64,000 nucleotides of DNA, from assembly GCF_000613185.1 (NCBI RefSeq), contig NZ_CCBB010000001.1, forward strand, positions 1,674,001 through 1,738,000, in the 5' to 3' direction. This DNA comes from Mycolicibacterium cosmeticum (GTDB lineage Bacteria; Actinomycetota; Actinomycetes; Mycobacteriales; Mycobacteriaceae). Positions 42,639 to 51,104 of this stretch are shown here, piece after piece. The position numbers and the translations under genes were made by a program. The first letter of the stretch is position 1, and every line of letters begins with the position of its first letter. The notes beneath the pieces are model-generated. The model made no database searches, had not been told where the DNA came from, and was given only the letters and a program-made list of their open reading frames with translations.

Positions 42639-43067
42639 TCAGCCGCCGAGGACGGAACCGATCGCCTTGGTGGCATTGCTGGCCGCCGTGCCAAGCTGCT
42701 GCTGGGCGTTACTGGCTGCCGTGCCCAGCTGCTGCTGGGCGCTACTGGCCGAGGTGCCGCCGTTGATCAGCAGGTTGGTCCCGACGGTGCCGAGGTTGAT
42801 CTGCCCGTTCGAGCCCACGGTGCCGCCATTGACGAGCAGGTTCGTCCCCACAGTCCCGCCGTTGACGAGCACGTTGGTGCCGAACTGCCCGAGCCGCTGC
42901 GACAGCGGGGTCGTCTTGTTGCCGATCTGGGTCAGCACGTTTTGCTGAGAATCGGCCGCCGCGGTGCCGGCCGCGGCGGTGGCGATCCCCATCGCGACAG
43001 CGAGGCCACCACCGGCCACCGCCACCGTCGCGACCATCTTGCGTCCCAGTCCCTGACGTCGTTCCAT
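42639..43067 (-). CDS. Secreted asparagine/glycine-repeat protein 2 (MPTR-like)
   Basis: 142 residues. Signal peptide to about residue 43 (MVATVAVAGGGLAVAMGIAT), then DSQQNVLTQIGNKTTP as in protein 1, followed by more regular repeats: NGGTVGTNLLV, NGGTVGSNGQI, NLGTVGTNLLI. A second type follows, AQQQLGTAASN, repeated in tandem with near-identical DNA at about 42690-42750. GGGAGACG precedes the ATG at 43067. Same strand as protein 1, so they are tandem paralogues. Function unknown. Confidence 0.78.
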   Translation of the reverse strand: MERRQGLGRKMVATVAVAGGGLAVAMGIATAAAGTAAADSQQNVLTQIGNKTTPLSQRLGQFGTNVLVNGGTVGTNLLVNGGTVGSNGQINLGTVGTNLLINGGTSASSAQQQLGTAASNAQQQLGTAASNATKAIGSVLGG

Positions 43068-43552
43068 GTTTCGTCTCCCTTCCAGCAAACGACTTTGTTG
43101 GCGAATGGAAGTTACCACAGCCGCTGGCGAACGATCCATACCCGTGATCATCTTGCGATAAACCCACGTCGGCAAGATCCGCTGATGGTTAGCTTGCGAC
43201 CGCCCGACGGCTGGGTAGACACACCAGGGCCGACGATGTCGCGCAGCGTCAAAATCGGATGACAACGCAGTTCACAGGGATTTCTGCCGGCAGCTTCGAG
43301 CGCCCCGCACATCCCAGAGCGGCGTGCATCGCACACCCCGGAGAGCCGTTGCTCGACGGCGACACCCCGTCCGCTCGCCCGCGCACCCCGACCCGAGAAG
43401 GGTATATCGCCACGTGGTTGCTGCGCGTTACAGACAGCTAATCTCTTGTGGTCAGCGAACACGTCAGCCGGGTAGGCATGGACACATCCGGCAGCGCCCA
43501 CCGCGGCGCAGGCGGCGGCACAACAGGGCGCGAAAGCCCGCGAATCGGCGTC
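43068..43552. other. 485-base region upstream of repeat protein 2
   Basis: Lies between repeat protein 2 and the end of a glycoside hydrolase gene. The promoter of repeat protein 2 is expected near 43080-43200. I see no supportable gene: the 117-codon minus-strand frame (43148-43501) has no ribosome-binding site and no familiar motif. No clear terminator for the hydrolase was found. Confidence 0.55.
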
Positions 43553-45079
43553 TCAGCGTTGCTGAGTGAGATGGACCTTGGTCCCGACGAACGGCGTCCA
43601 CGTGATCGAGCCGCGCTCGAACGTCACCTTGGTGCTGGTGCCCGACCACCGCTCGTCGGAGGTCGCCAAGCCCAACTCGGGAACCCATGCCTTGACGAAT
43701 TCCCTACTGCCCCAATGCGCCCCGGTGGCCGGCGAGTACCAGATCCGGATGGGGGTACTGCCGGTGAAATCCTGGTAACCGTTCGCGAAAGCCGACGTGG
43801 GCGTCACGCGGCGGGCCCGCGCCACATCACCGACCGGACCGGGTGACGTGACGAACTGACCGGGGGTGAGCTCCCACAACATGCCGGCCGTGCGCAATTG
43901 CGCCGATACCTTCGAGGTCGCCGCGAAAACCGGGCTGAGCACCTCGCCGAGCGTCGGATCCATATTGGCCGCGAATCGCTGGTACACGGCGCCGGGCTGA
44001 GGCGGGGCCGCCACCACCTGCGCCGACGGCTTGGCCGTCCAGTTGGAGCGATACACCCCGAAACGGTCGTCGTCGAGCCAGCTCCAGCTGTTGAGATCGC
44101 GCGTGGTGTAGAGCATCAGCGGGCCGCCGTAGGGCAGTTGGCGCCAACTGCTGATCATGTCCGACATCAGCGCCGCCTGCGTCGTCTCGGACACCCGATT
44201 GGTGGGCGCACCGAACTCGGTGACCCAAATCGTCTTTGCGCCTTCATTGTTGGCGAGCATGGTCTGCCGCAACCGCACCAGCTGATCGAGCGGGGAATCG
44301 CTTTGATACATCCCGTCGGAGAACTTCATGTTGTAGCTGTAGGGGTGATACGACAGTGCGTCGAAAAAGGGCGCGGCGCCTGCGGCATACATCTTCGACA
44401 GAAACGTCACCGGATTGATCGTGAATGCGCCCCACGTCTTTCCCGAACCGAGCACTCCGCCCAGCACCGTCACCGTCGGATCCACCGCCTTGATCCTGGG
44501 GTACGCGGCTTTGAGAAGCTCGGTATAACCGGCCGGATCAGGAAAGGGGCGATAGCCGATGATGCCGTTGGGTTCGTTCCAGACCTCGTACGCCGCGATT
44601 CTTCCCTTGTACCGCTGGGCCACCTGCGCGGTGAACACCCCGTAGGCATCGGGCGACGCCGGCCGGCCATGTGGCGGTAGGGCTCCGGCCGCCGCCGCCC
44701 ACAACGGGCTCGACGTGATGGCACAGATGATCGATATGTTCGCCGCGGCCGCGGCGGCCACCACGCGGTCGGCGCGAGTCCAGTCGAAGGTCCCCTTGGT
44801 GGCCTCCACACCGGCCCACGGAATGCCGATTCGAACGGTGTGAATATTGTTGGCGACCCAGCGCTGCACCGTTTGGGCAATCTGGTCGTCGTTGTAGAAA
44901 AAGACCTGCGAGTCCGCGAAGCCCAATGTGGAGGCCGACACCGCCAATGGGGCGACGCGGTCGGATTCGACCGGGCGGTGCCGTTGCGACGGAGGTACCA
45001 GCGCCAGCATCGCCACCGTCAATACCGCAACGGTTATCGACGCCGTGGCCCGAGAGTATTTACGGGCAGGGTAGATCAT
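43553..45079 (-). CDS. Secreted glycoside hydrolase, cellulase-like (TIM barrel) with C-terminal LGFP-like region
   Basis: 508 residues. A signal or anchor segment (ASITVAVLTVAMLALV) is followed by a GH5/GH39-type barrel. The acid/base glutamate is in YEVWNEPNG and the nucleophile in IWVTEFGAP, about 115 residues later. The last 110 residues (ATSDERWSGTSTKVTFERGSITWTP) resemble LGFP repeats, which bind the mycolyl-arabinogalactan envelope. GGAGG is present before the ATG at 45079; the frame is open to 45415. The substrate is unknown; a mycobacterial envelope glycan or plant polysaccharide is possible. Its divergent neighbour is a paralogue. Confidence 0.85.
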   Translation of the reverse strand: MIYPARKYSRATASITVAVLTVAMLALVPPSQRHRPVESDRVAPLAVSASTLGFADSQVFFYNDDQIAQTVQRWVANNIHTVRIGIPWAGVEATKGTFDWTRADRVVAAAAAANISIICAITSSPLWAAAAGALPPHGRPASPDAYGVFTAQVAQRYKGRIAAYEVWNEPNGIIGYRPFPDPAGYTELLKAAYPRIKAVDPTVTVLGGVLGSGKTWGAFTINPVTFLSKMYAAGAAPFFDALSYHPYSYNMKFSDGMYQSDSPLDQLVRLRQTMLANNEGAKTIWVTEFGAPTNRVSETTQAALMSDMISSWRQLPYGGPLMLYTTRDLNSWSWLDDDRFGVYRSNWTAKPSAQVVAAPPQPGAVYQRFAANMDPTLGEVLSPVFAATSKVSAQLRTAGMLWELTPGQFVTSPGPVGDVARARRVTPTSAFANGYQDFTGSTPIRIWYSPATGAHWGSREFVKAWVPELGLATSDERWSGTSTKVTFERGSITWTPFVGTKVHLTQQR

Positions 45080-45565
45080 CCTCCGACGCACGCATACCCA
45101 ATCTCTCTGACCCCCTGCCAGCCCAGACGACATTCTCACGTACAGACCATTGCCAGCCCGCAATCCAATTCGGCGTGTCGAGTAATCGGCGAGAACTGGG
45201 GAATGCGCAGCGATGGGCTCAATGGGCAAAGTTTCATTCCGCGACTGCCCGCGGTACGGCGTGGCTATGCGGTCGGCTCCCGTCCCCGTCGCCGATGCCG
45301 AAGGCCGCAACTTCTGGCACCCTCTGGAGATCGGCAATAGCGGCCCGGAACCGCAATTTCTGGCCGGGGCAGAACAGCCACAGTGATGTGCCATTAATGC
45401 ATATTCGAGCGCCACTGGCTAACTGGTCCGGCGCGCCCGAAACGGCCCGTGAGAAAGGAGGCACCGGAGTCGGCCGAAGCCGCCGAACCATTCATCGGGA
45501 TCCCCCGCTAATTGTTCACAGCGTCCATTAAGGTTCGGTGGGACTACTCACCGCGGGAGACCTTC
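45080..45565. other. 486-base divergent promoter region between two glycoside hydrolase genes
   Basis: Both flanking genes start here and point outward, so the region should hold two promoters and possibly a shared control site. It includes AT-rich patches (ATTAATGCATATT near 45392). I could not identify a convincing operator or -35/-10 pair, and see no gene. Confidence 0.6.
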
Positions 45566-47500
45566 ATGTGGGCTGGCGTATTCGGGATGTTCTGGCGGCG
45601 CACGATTCCCGCGGTGGTGGCGACGATGGCGCTCGCGGCTATCGGCGCCAAGGCCGAGCCACGGGTTACGGCCGCGCATGACGTCGCGCTCGCGGCGGCG
45701 ATCGACACCTCCTCGACGACGGTGGGGCTTGCCGATTCGAACCTGGCGCGGCTGACCATCGAGGGCCAGATCGACAAACAGCTCAACATGATGCAGTCGA
45801 TCGGCGTGCAGAACGTCCGCATCGGCCTGTCTTGGCTCACCATCGAGCGACAGCAGGGCGTCTACGACTTCTCCGCCACCGACTACGTCGTCCAACAGGC
45901 GTACAAGCGCGGCATGGGCGTGCTCGCCGTGCTGCACGAAACCCCGCGCTGGGCGGGCAATCCCGTGCTCTCCGGCCAGCCGGACCCGGTGGCGTTCGGC
46001 CAGTTCGCCGGCAAGGTGGCCGAACATTACGGCGGCAAGATCTCCGCGGTCGAGGTGTGGAACGAACCCAACGCGAAGTTCTTCCTCAACCCCGTCGACC
46101 CGGCGTCGTACACCGAAATGCTCAAGGCCGCCTACACCGCGATCAAGGATGTCACCAAGGTGACCGGCGACGACATCACCGTGATCGGCGGCGTGCTGGG
46201 TTCCGGGCGGACCATCGACGACGACGAGGGCAACGTCGTCACCATGAACCCCGTCGAGTTCCTGGCCGGCATGTATGCGGCCGGGGCGCACGGCTACTTC
46301 GACGCGCTGTCCTTCCACCCCTACAAGTACGACATGATGTTCTCCGAGCAGGCCGACCAGATCGCCTCACCGCTGCAACAGCTCTGGCGCATGCGCAGCC
46401 TGATGGAGGTGTTCGGCGACGAAGATCTCAAGATCTGGGCCAGCGAGTACGGATTGCCCACCGATCCGTACAACCCCAACCTGCCCGGGCAGTACATCTC
46501 CCCCGAACAGCAGGCCGCCTACATCAAGGACTTCCTGAACAGCTGGAGCAAGCAGGAGGGCACCGGGCCGATGTTCATCTACTCCACCCGTGACCTCAAT
46601 ACCGGCACACCCAATGACGGGGACAACTTCGGCATCTGGGAAACCGATTGGACCGCCAAGCCGGCCGTCGACGTCATCCGCGAGTTCATCGCCGACCAGA
46701 ACGGCCATCCCATCCTCGATTTCATCCGCAACGCCATCATCAACCTGGCCGAGTTCACCGGCGCGGTGATCAAGGGCATCGTGGACGTGACCGTGAACGT
46801 GGTGACGGCCCTGGTGGACGCCACCGTGTGGGTGGTCAAGGCGATCGCCAAGGGGGCCGCGGCAGTCGTCCAGGGCATCGCCGAGGTCGCCAAGCGGATC
46901 GCCACCGCGGTCTGCAACACCGTGCAGACCGTGGTGAATCGCGTGAAGGACTTCTTCGACCGGAACGACGCGCCAGCGTCCACCGCGGCGACCACCTCGG
47001 TGACCGCGGCCCGAACCGTGGATCGCGCGGCAACCGCGGCGGTCACCGCCGACCGCGTCCAGCCGGTGACGGTCGCGGCGAGCGCGCAATCCCCGGACAC
47101 CACAGCCGATCTCGGTGCCGACGCAGACCGTGAGGTCACGACGGGCAGCGCCGATCCCCGGCAGGCGCCGGCCGAGGTCTCGCCCAAGGCCGCGATGCCC
47201 GAGCCGACCACGGACGCCGCCCCTGCCACGCCGTCCACCCCCGCGAAGGACGGGCCGACGGAGTCGACCAAGGACAGCACCCCGGCCACGACCGAGCCCG
47301 GCGACAGCAAGACCGACGACAGCAAGACGGGCCCCAAGACCGACACCAAGCCCGACACCACCAAGCCGGGGACGTCGACCAAGGCAGAGCCCGCCGGCGG
47401 ATCGACGACAGGGTCCACGGCTTCCGCTTCCGACCAGCAGTCGTCGGCGGGGTCTGAGGCCAAGCCCGCGGGCTCGGCAAGCTCCAGCACGGCCGAATAA
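45566..47500 (+). CDS. Secreted glycoside hydrolase, cellulase-like, with long Thr/Ala/Pro/Asp tail
   Basis: About 644 residues. A signal peptide (TIPAVVATMALAAIGAKA) leads to a barrel domain to about residue 385, with VEVWNEPNA (acid/base Glu) and IWASEYGLP (nucleophile Glu). It shares a long block with the divergent paralogue: GGVLGSG, then FLAGMYAAGA and DALSFHPYKY. Next comes an amphipathic segment of about 100 residues (FTGAVIKGIVDVTVNVVTALVDATVWVVKAIAK), then a tail of about 170 residues rich in Thr, Asp, Pro, Ser and Lys. The tail suggests a wall-spanning stalk or a glycosylated region. GGGAGA precedes the ATG. Confidence 0.85.
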   Translation: MWAGVFGMFWRRTIPAVVATMALAAIGAKAEPRVTAAHDVALAAAIDTSSTTVGLADSNLARLTIEGQIDKQLNMMQSIGVQNVRIGLSWLTIERQQGVYDFSATDYVVQQAYKRGMGVLAVLHETPRWAGNPVLSGQPDPVAFGQFAGKVAEHYGGKISAVEVWNEPNAKFFLNPVDPASYTEMLKAAYTAIKDVTKVTGDDITVIGGVLGSGRTIDDDEGNVVTMNPVEFLAGMYAAGAHGYFDALSFHPYKYDMMFSEQADQIASPLQQLWRMRSLMEVFGDEDLKIWASEYGLPTDPYNPNLPGQYISPEQQAAYIKDFLNSWSKQEGTGPMFIYSTRDLNTGTPNDGDNFGIWETDWTAKPAVDVIREFIADQNGHPILDFIRNAIINLAEFTGAVIKGIVDVTVNVVTALVDATVWVVKAIAKGAAAVVQGIAEVAKRIATAVCNTVQTVVNRVKDFFDRNDAPASTAATTSVTAARTVDRAATAAVTADRVQPVTVAASAQSPDTTADLGADADREVTTGSADPRQAPAEVSPKAAMPEPTTDAAPATPSTPAKDGPTESTKDSTPATTEPGDSKTDDSKTGPKTDTKPDTTKPGTSTKAEPAGGSTTGSTASASDQQSSAGSEAKPAGSASSSTAE

Positions 47501-47526
47501 CCGGAGATCGGTGCGACAATCGCACC

Positions 47527-48300
47527 ATGGCTGCCGACTCGACCGACTACCCCCGCAATGCCGCCGACCGTGGCCGGGTCGAGCCCGCCCCGCGCCGGGT
47601 CCGCGGCTACTGCAACGGCGCACTCGTCTTCGACACCACGGCCGCCCGGTATGTCTGGGAACTGCCGTATTACCCGCAGTACTACATCCCGCTGGCCGAC
47701 GTCCGCACCGAACACCTGGTGGACGAGGACCATCCGCAACGCAGCCAGTTCGGCCCGTTCCGGCTGCACGCCGTGGTGGCGGGCGACACCACCGTCGCGT
47801 CGTCGGCACGCGTCTTCGACGCCGATGGCGACGGGCTGCTACCCGGCTACGTGCGCTTCGAGTGGACCAGCCTGCAATGGTTCGAGGAGGACGAGCGCAT
47901 CGTCGGGCATCCGCGCAATCCGTACAGCCGGGTCGATGCCCTGCGCTCGCACCGCCACGTCGTCGTCGAGTTGGACGGCACCGTGCTCGCCGAATCACAC
48001 AGCCCGGTGCTGTTGTTCGAAACCGGCCTACCGACAAGATATTACGTCGACCGCACCGATGTGAATGTCGAGCATCTCGTGCCCAGCGAAACCCAGACAC
48101 TGTGCCCCTACAAGGGCACCACCACCGGTTACTGGTCGGTGCGCACCGCCGACGCCGTTCACCCGGACCTGGCCTGGGTGTACGACTACCCGCTGCCCGC
48201 GGTGGCGGCCATCGCCGGGATGGTCGCGTTCTACAACGAGAAGGTCGATATCACCGTCGACGGGGTGCGGTTAGCGCGGCCGGCAACCCATTTCAGCTGA
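47527..48300 (+). CDS. DUF427 double-domain protein
   Basis: 257 residues with two DUF427 units. The first is about 25-125 (VRGYCNGALVFDTTAARYVWELPYYPQYYIPLADV); the second is about 140-250 (VVVELDGTVLAESHSPVLLFETGLPTRYYVDRTDV, with CPYKGTTTGYWSVRT). DUF427 is a compact beta fold common in actinobacteria and without known biochemical activity. It is cytoplasmic, lacking a signal peptide. It converges with the lipoprotein cassette only eight bases away. Confidence 0.88.
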   Translation: MAADSTDYPRNAADRGRVEPAPRRVRGYCNGALVFDTTAARYVWELPYYPQYYIPLADVRTEHLVDEDHPQRSQFGPFRLHAVVAGDTTVASSARVFDADGDGLLPGYVRFEWTSLQWFEEDERIVGHPRNPYSRVDALRSHRHVVVELDGTVLAESHSPVLLFETGLPTRYYVDRTDVNVEHLVPSETQTLCPYKGTTTGYWSVRTADAVHPDLAWVYDYPLPAVAAIAGMVAFYNEKVDITVDGVRLARPATHFS

Positions 48301-48307
48301 CCGACGA

Positions 48308-48610
48308 TCAGGAGATGCCGTTGATGCCGGGGTGCTGACCACCCGGCACCGTCGGCGCGGGCGGGGCCAGCACCGAGGGGGTGAACAGGTTGCCGCCGGT
48401 CGGGTTCACCGACTTCTCGGTGGGCGCCACCGTCTCCGACGGGCTCGCCGGTGCACTCGTGGTCGTCGTGGTAGTCGTCGTCGTGGTCGTGCCGGTGCTG
48501 GGGCTTTCCTTGCCGCTGTTACCGCACGCCGCGCTCAGGCCGCCGATGGCGACGATGGCGAGCGCCCCCGCGGCGGCACCCATCCGGCGCCGCAGAATCT
48601 GTGAATCCAC
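48308..48610 (-). CDS. Poly-threonine lipoprotein, cassette 1 downstream member
   Basis: 100 residues. Lipobox LSAACG (Cys near residue 29), then a run of about 11 threonines encoded by ACC/ACG/ACT-type codons, then a conserved NPTGGNLFTPSVLAPPAPTV and a C-terminus ending HPGINGI plus one residue. No globular domain: probably a lipid-anchored, O-glycosylated stalk (inference from Thr/Pro content). It forms a pair with the next gene; the same pair recurs at 54916-55544. Function unknown. Confidence 0.78.
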   Translation of the reverse strand: MDSQILRRRMGAAAGALAIVAIGGLSAACGNSGKESPSTGTTTTTTTTTTTSAPASPSETVAPTEKSVNPTGGNLFTPSVLAPPAPTVPGGQHPGINGIS

Positions 48611-48637
48611 GCTGTTGTCCCTTTCTGCGCTGACCGA

Positions 48638-48928
48638 CTACGAACCGTGCCGATGCACGCCGGGCGGTTCGGTCGGCGCGGGCGGTGCCAGCACGCTCGG
48701 TGTGAACAGGTTTCCGCCATTCGGATCGATCGATTTCTCGGTCGGCGCCACCGTTGCCGACGTGGTCGCCGGTGTCGTCGTGGTGGTCGTCGTGGTGGTC
48801 GTGGTCGTGGTGCTCGAGGGGGCCTCCTTGCCACCCGATCCACATGCCGCGGTCAGGCCGCCCAGCGCGATCAGCGCCGCGCATCCGGCTGTCATTCCGA
48901 TCCGCCGAACAACTACCTGTGAAGCCAT
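48638..48928 (-). CDS. Poly-threonine lipoprotein, cassette 1 upstream member
   Basis: 96 residues. Lipobox LTAACG, about 13 consecutive threonines, then DPNGGNLFTPSVLAPPAPTE and a distinctive C-terminus PPGVHRHGS, with two histidines and an arginine that might bind metal. It precedes the other cassette member by 27 bases on the same strand. Paralogous to the gene at 55245, with which it shares the C-terminal motif. Function unknown. Confidence 0.78.
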   Translation of the reverse strand: MASQVVVRRIGMTAGCAALIALGGLTAACGSGGKEAPSSTTTTTTTTTTTTTPATTSATVAPTEKSIDPNGGNLFTPSVLAPPAPTEPPGVHRHGS

Positions 48929-49073
48929 TGCATCTGTCCTATCCGAGGGTCACACAACGCGGTGCGACGACGAGCCACCTACCATCGTGACATACACCAG
49001 CCGTCCGCGTTCGGCCGCCACCTTTACCGTAAGTCTCCTGTGGGACAACTGAATACGCGCATCGGATCATCAG

Positions 49074-50381
49074 TCAGGAAGCTGAGTGAGATTGCGCGCC
49101 GACGCGTTCGATGGCGTCGGCACCGACCCGCAGACCGTCGCGCGCCCTGATCGCCGCGCCGATACCGGCCAGCCTGGCGCGCAGGTCGCCGTCGGCCAGC
49201 AGTCGCTCCACCGCCCCAGTGAGGTCGTGGTCGGCGAAACCGTAGGTGTCCAACCGGATCCCGAAACTGAGTTCGTCGATCCGCTGCGCGTTCTCGTACT
49301 GATCCCAGAACAGCGGCAGCACGATGAGTGGTTTGCCGAAGTGCAGTGTCTCGGTGACGGTGTTGTTGCCACCATGGGAGATCACCAGGTCGACCTGCGG
49401 GATGATCTTTGTCTGCGGCAGCATCTGCGCACCGACCATGTTGTCCGCCAGCGTGATTCGCTCGGCCTGCGGACCCATGCTGACGATGTAGCGGTGCCGG
49501 GTGGTGCCCAGCACGTCGACCAGGCGCTGCATCAGCTCGACATCGGCGCCGCCGAGTGAGCCCAGCGACAGGTAGATCAGCGCGCTGCCGTCGGGACGCT
49601 CGGCGACCGTAGCGGGCAACACGTACTCCTCGTCGGTTTCGCGGACGCTGGAATCCATCCGGACCCAGGTGCTGTCCAACGGCCGGGCCTGCAGATAGTC
49701 GGCCTCGGCCGGGTAGACGTACAGGTTGGCGGCGTTGTCGCGCGGCATGAACTCCAGGTCAGGCAGCGGGGCCGCACCCTGGGCCTGCACCCACGCGTTG
49801 AACTCCGACCACATGGCGCGGTGGGTGCGGTCGTATTCGGCGCGGTACGCGTCCCACTGCGAGCGATCCGCGCTGGGCAGACCGGAAAAGGGCGGGGGCA
49901 CATCGGGTCCCGAGATTTCCAGCGGGCTGCAGGACACGATCCGTACGAACGGGACACCCGCCGATGCCAGCGCCGGGAAGAGCACGACGTTGTCCTCGAC
50001 GATGACGTCCGGTCGGTGGGTGGCGATGATCTGCCGCAGTCGCGGCTCGCAGTACTTGGCGCCGTCGATCAGCGCCTGATAGGTCGGCTGGATGAACGTC
50101 TGCAGTTGCTCGACCGTCGGTTTGCGGAATTCCGGCGCGGTCTCGGCGATGAAGTCGGTCCAGAACTTTCCCGGGTCGTCGTCCTCGGCGCCGGCCGCCG
50201 GTTCGGCCAGATCCACGAGTTCTTCGACGAAGCCGAACGGGGCGAGCTTTCCCGCCCACGAGCTTTCGGCGGCGAACACGATCCGGTGACCCCGGTCGCG
50301 CAGCACGGCGGCCAGGCCGATGCACTGGTTCGTCGGTCCGTAGGCCGATTCCGGCCAGAACATGATGGTCAATGCGGTCAT
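49074..50381 (-). CDS. UDP/NDP-glycosyltransferase (MGT/GtfA-like, GT1)
   Basis: 435 residues with the two-Rossmann GT-B fold. The donor-binding C-terminal block is LIYLSLGSLGGADVELMQRLV, then LPQTKIIPQVDLVISHGGNNTVTETLHFGKPLIVLPLFWDQYENA, the UDPGT signature span. The N-terminal acceptor domain is variable (GPTNQCIGLAAVLRDRGHRIVF). It transfers a sugar to a small hydrophobic acceptor, possibly a macrolide, sterol or lipid. Preceded by a TetR gene with a 10-base gap, which suggests that the regulator senses the same compound. Confidence 0.88.
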   Translation of the reverse strand: MTALTIMFWPESAYGPTNQCIGLAAVLRDRGHRIVFAAESSWAGKLAPFGFVEELVDLAEPAAGAEDDDPGKFWTDFIAETAPEFRKPTVEQLQTFIQPTYQALIDGAKYCEPRLRQIIATHRPDVIVEDNVVLFPALASAGVPFVRIVSCSPLEISGPDVPPPFSGLPSADRSQWDAYRAEYDRTHRAMWSEFNAWVQAQGAAPLPDLEFMPRDNAANLYVYPAEADYLQARPLDSTWVRMDSSVRETDEEYVLPATVAERPDGSALIYLSLGSLGGADVELMQRLVDVLGTTRHRYIVSMGPQAERITLADNMVGAQMLPQTKIIPQVDLVISHGGNNTVTETLHFGKPLIVLPLFWDQYENAQRIDELSFGIRLDTYGFADHDLTGAVERLLADGDLRARLAGIGAAIRARDGLRVGADAIERVGAQSHSAS

Positions 50382-50391
50382 GGGCAGCCCT

Positions 50392-51000
50392 TCACGCTCG
50401 GCCGGGTCGGGGAAGCGGGTGGTCGGTCGCCACCCGCGCGTAATCGAGGATCAGTTCGGTGGCGGTCTCGGCGTCCAGGCTCGGGTGCCGCGCCACCATG
50501 CGGTACCCGTAGGCGTCCTCCAGCGCGACGATATTGCGCGCAATGGTCAGCGACGCCGAGGTGAGCGAGAAAATACCCTGTGCGGCACCGGTTTCCAGGA
50601 TCACCTGGTACATCGCCACCTGCCGGTCGTACAGCGATGTCAGCATCACCGCGTAGGCGGGAAAGCGGGAGGCGGCACCACCGAGGGCACACATCAGTTT
50701 GACTGCGGGATCGTCGGAGTCGACGGGCAGCCCGGACTCGATCGTCATGACGAGTTTGCGGTCGGGCTCGGTGACACCTTCGATGGCACGCAGGCGCGCG
50801 TCGTAGAACCGTTCCACGCCGGCCTGGTTGGCCTCGATCAGCAGCGTCTGGATATCCGGGAAGTGGTACAGCACCGCGCCGGAGGTCAGCCCCACCTCGG
50901 CCGCCACTTGTTTGAGTTGCACGTCGACGCCGTGCTTCATCACCGCGGTCTGCGCGGCACGCAGCAGCTTGTCTCGACGTTCGGCGCGGCTGACGGACAC
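50392..51000 (-). CDS. TetR-family repressor
   Basis: 202 residues from a GTG. The N-terminal helix-turn-helix is VDVQLKQVAAEVGLTSGAVLYHFPDIQTLL (residues 24-54), close to BetI/AcrR types; the C-terminal ligand domain is helical. It is the first gene of the pair with the glycosyltransferase. The 104 bases upstream contain AT-rich sequence with a near-inverted GGAT/ATCC pair, but no clean operator. Confidence 0.9.
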   Translation of the reverse strand: MSVSRAERRDKLLRAAQTAVMKHGVDVQLKQVAAEVGLTSGAVLYHFPDIQTLLIEANQAGVERFYDARLRAIEGVTEPDRKLVMTIESGLPVDSDDPAVKLMCALGGAASRFPAYAVMLTSLYDRQVAMYQVILETGAAQGIFSLTSASLTIARNIVALEDAYGYRMVARHPSLDAETATELILDYARVATDHPLPRPGRA

Positions 51001-51104
51001 CCGATCATGCTGTCAGGATCGGGGCCGTCGCGCACCCATTTCCTGAATTTGGATGCAGTTTTTATCCGGTTTTTACATTTGTGCTGGCGTTTCAGGTCCC
51101 GGAC

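Noticed and set aside
41703..43067. The two repeat proteins as PE_PGRS or PPE-MPTR family members
   Set aside because: There is no PE or PPE N-terminal domain; both have ordinary signal peptides. Only the repeat style is similar.
43148..43501. A 117-codon minus-strand frame upstream of repeat protein 2
   Set aside because: Cys/Arg-rich, without motif or SD sequence; best treated as non-coding.
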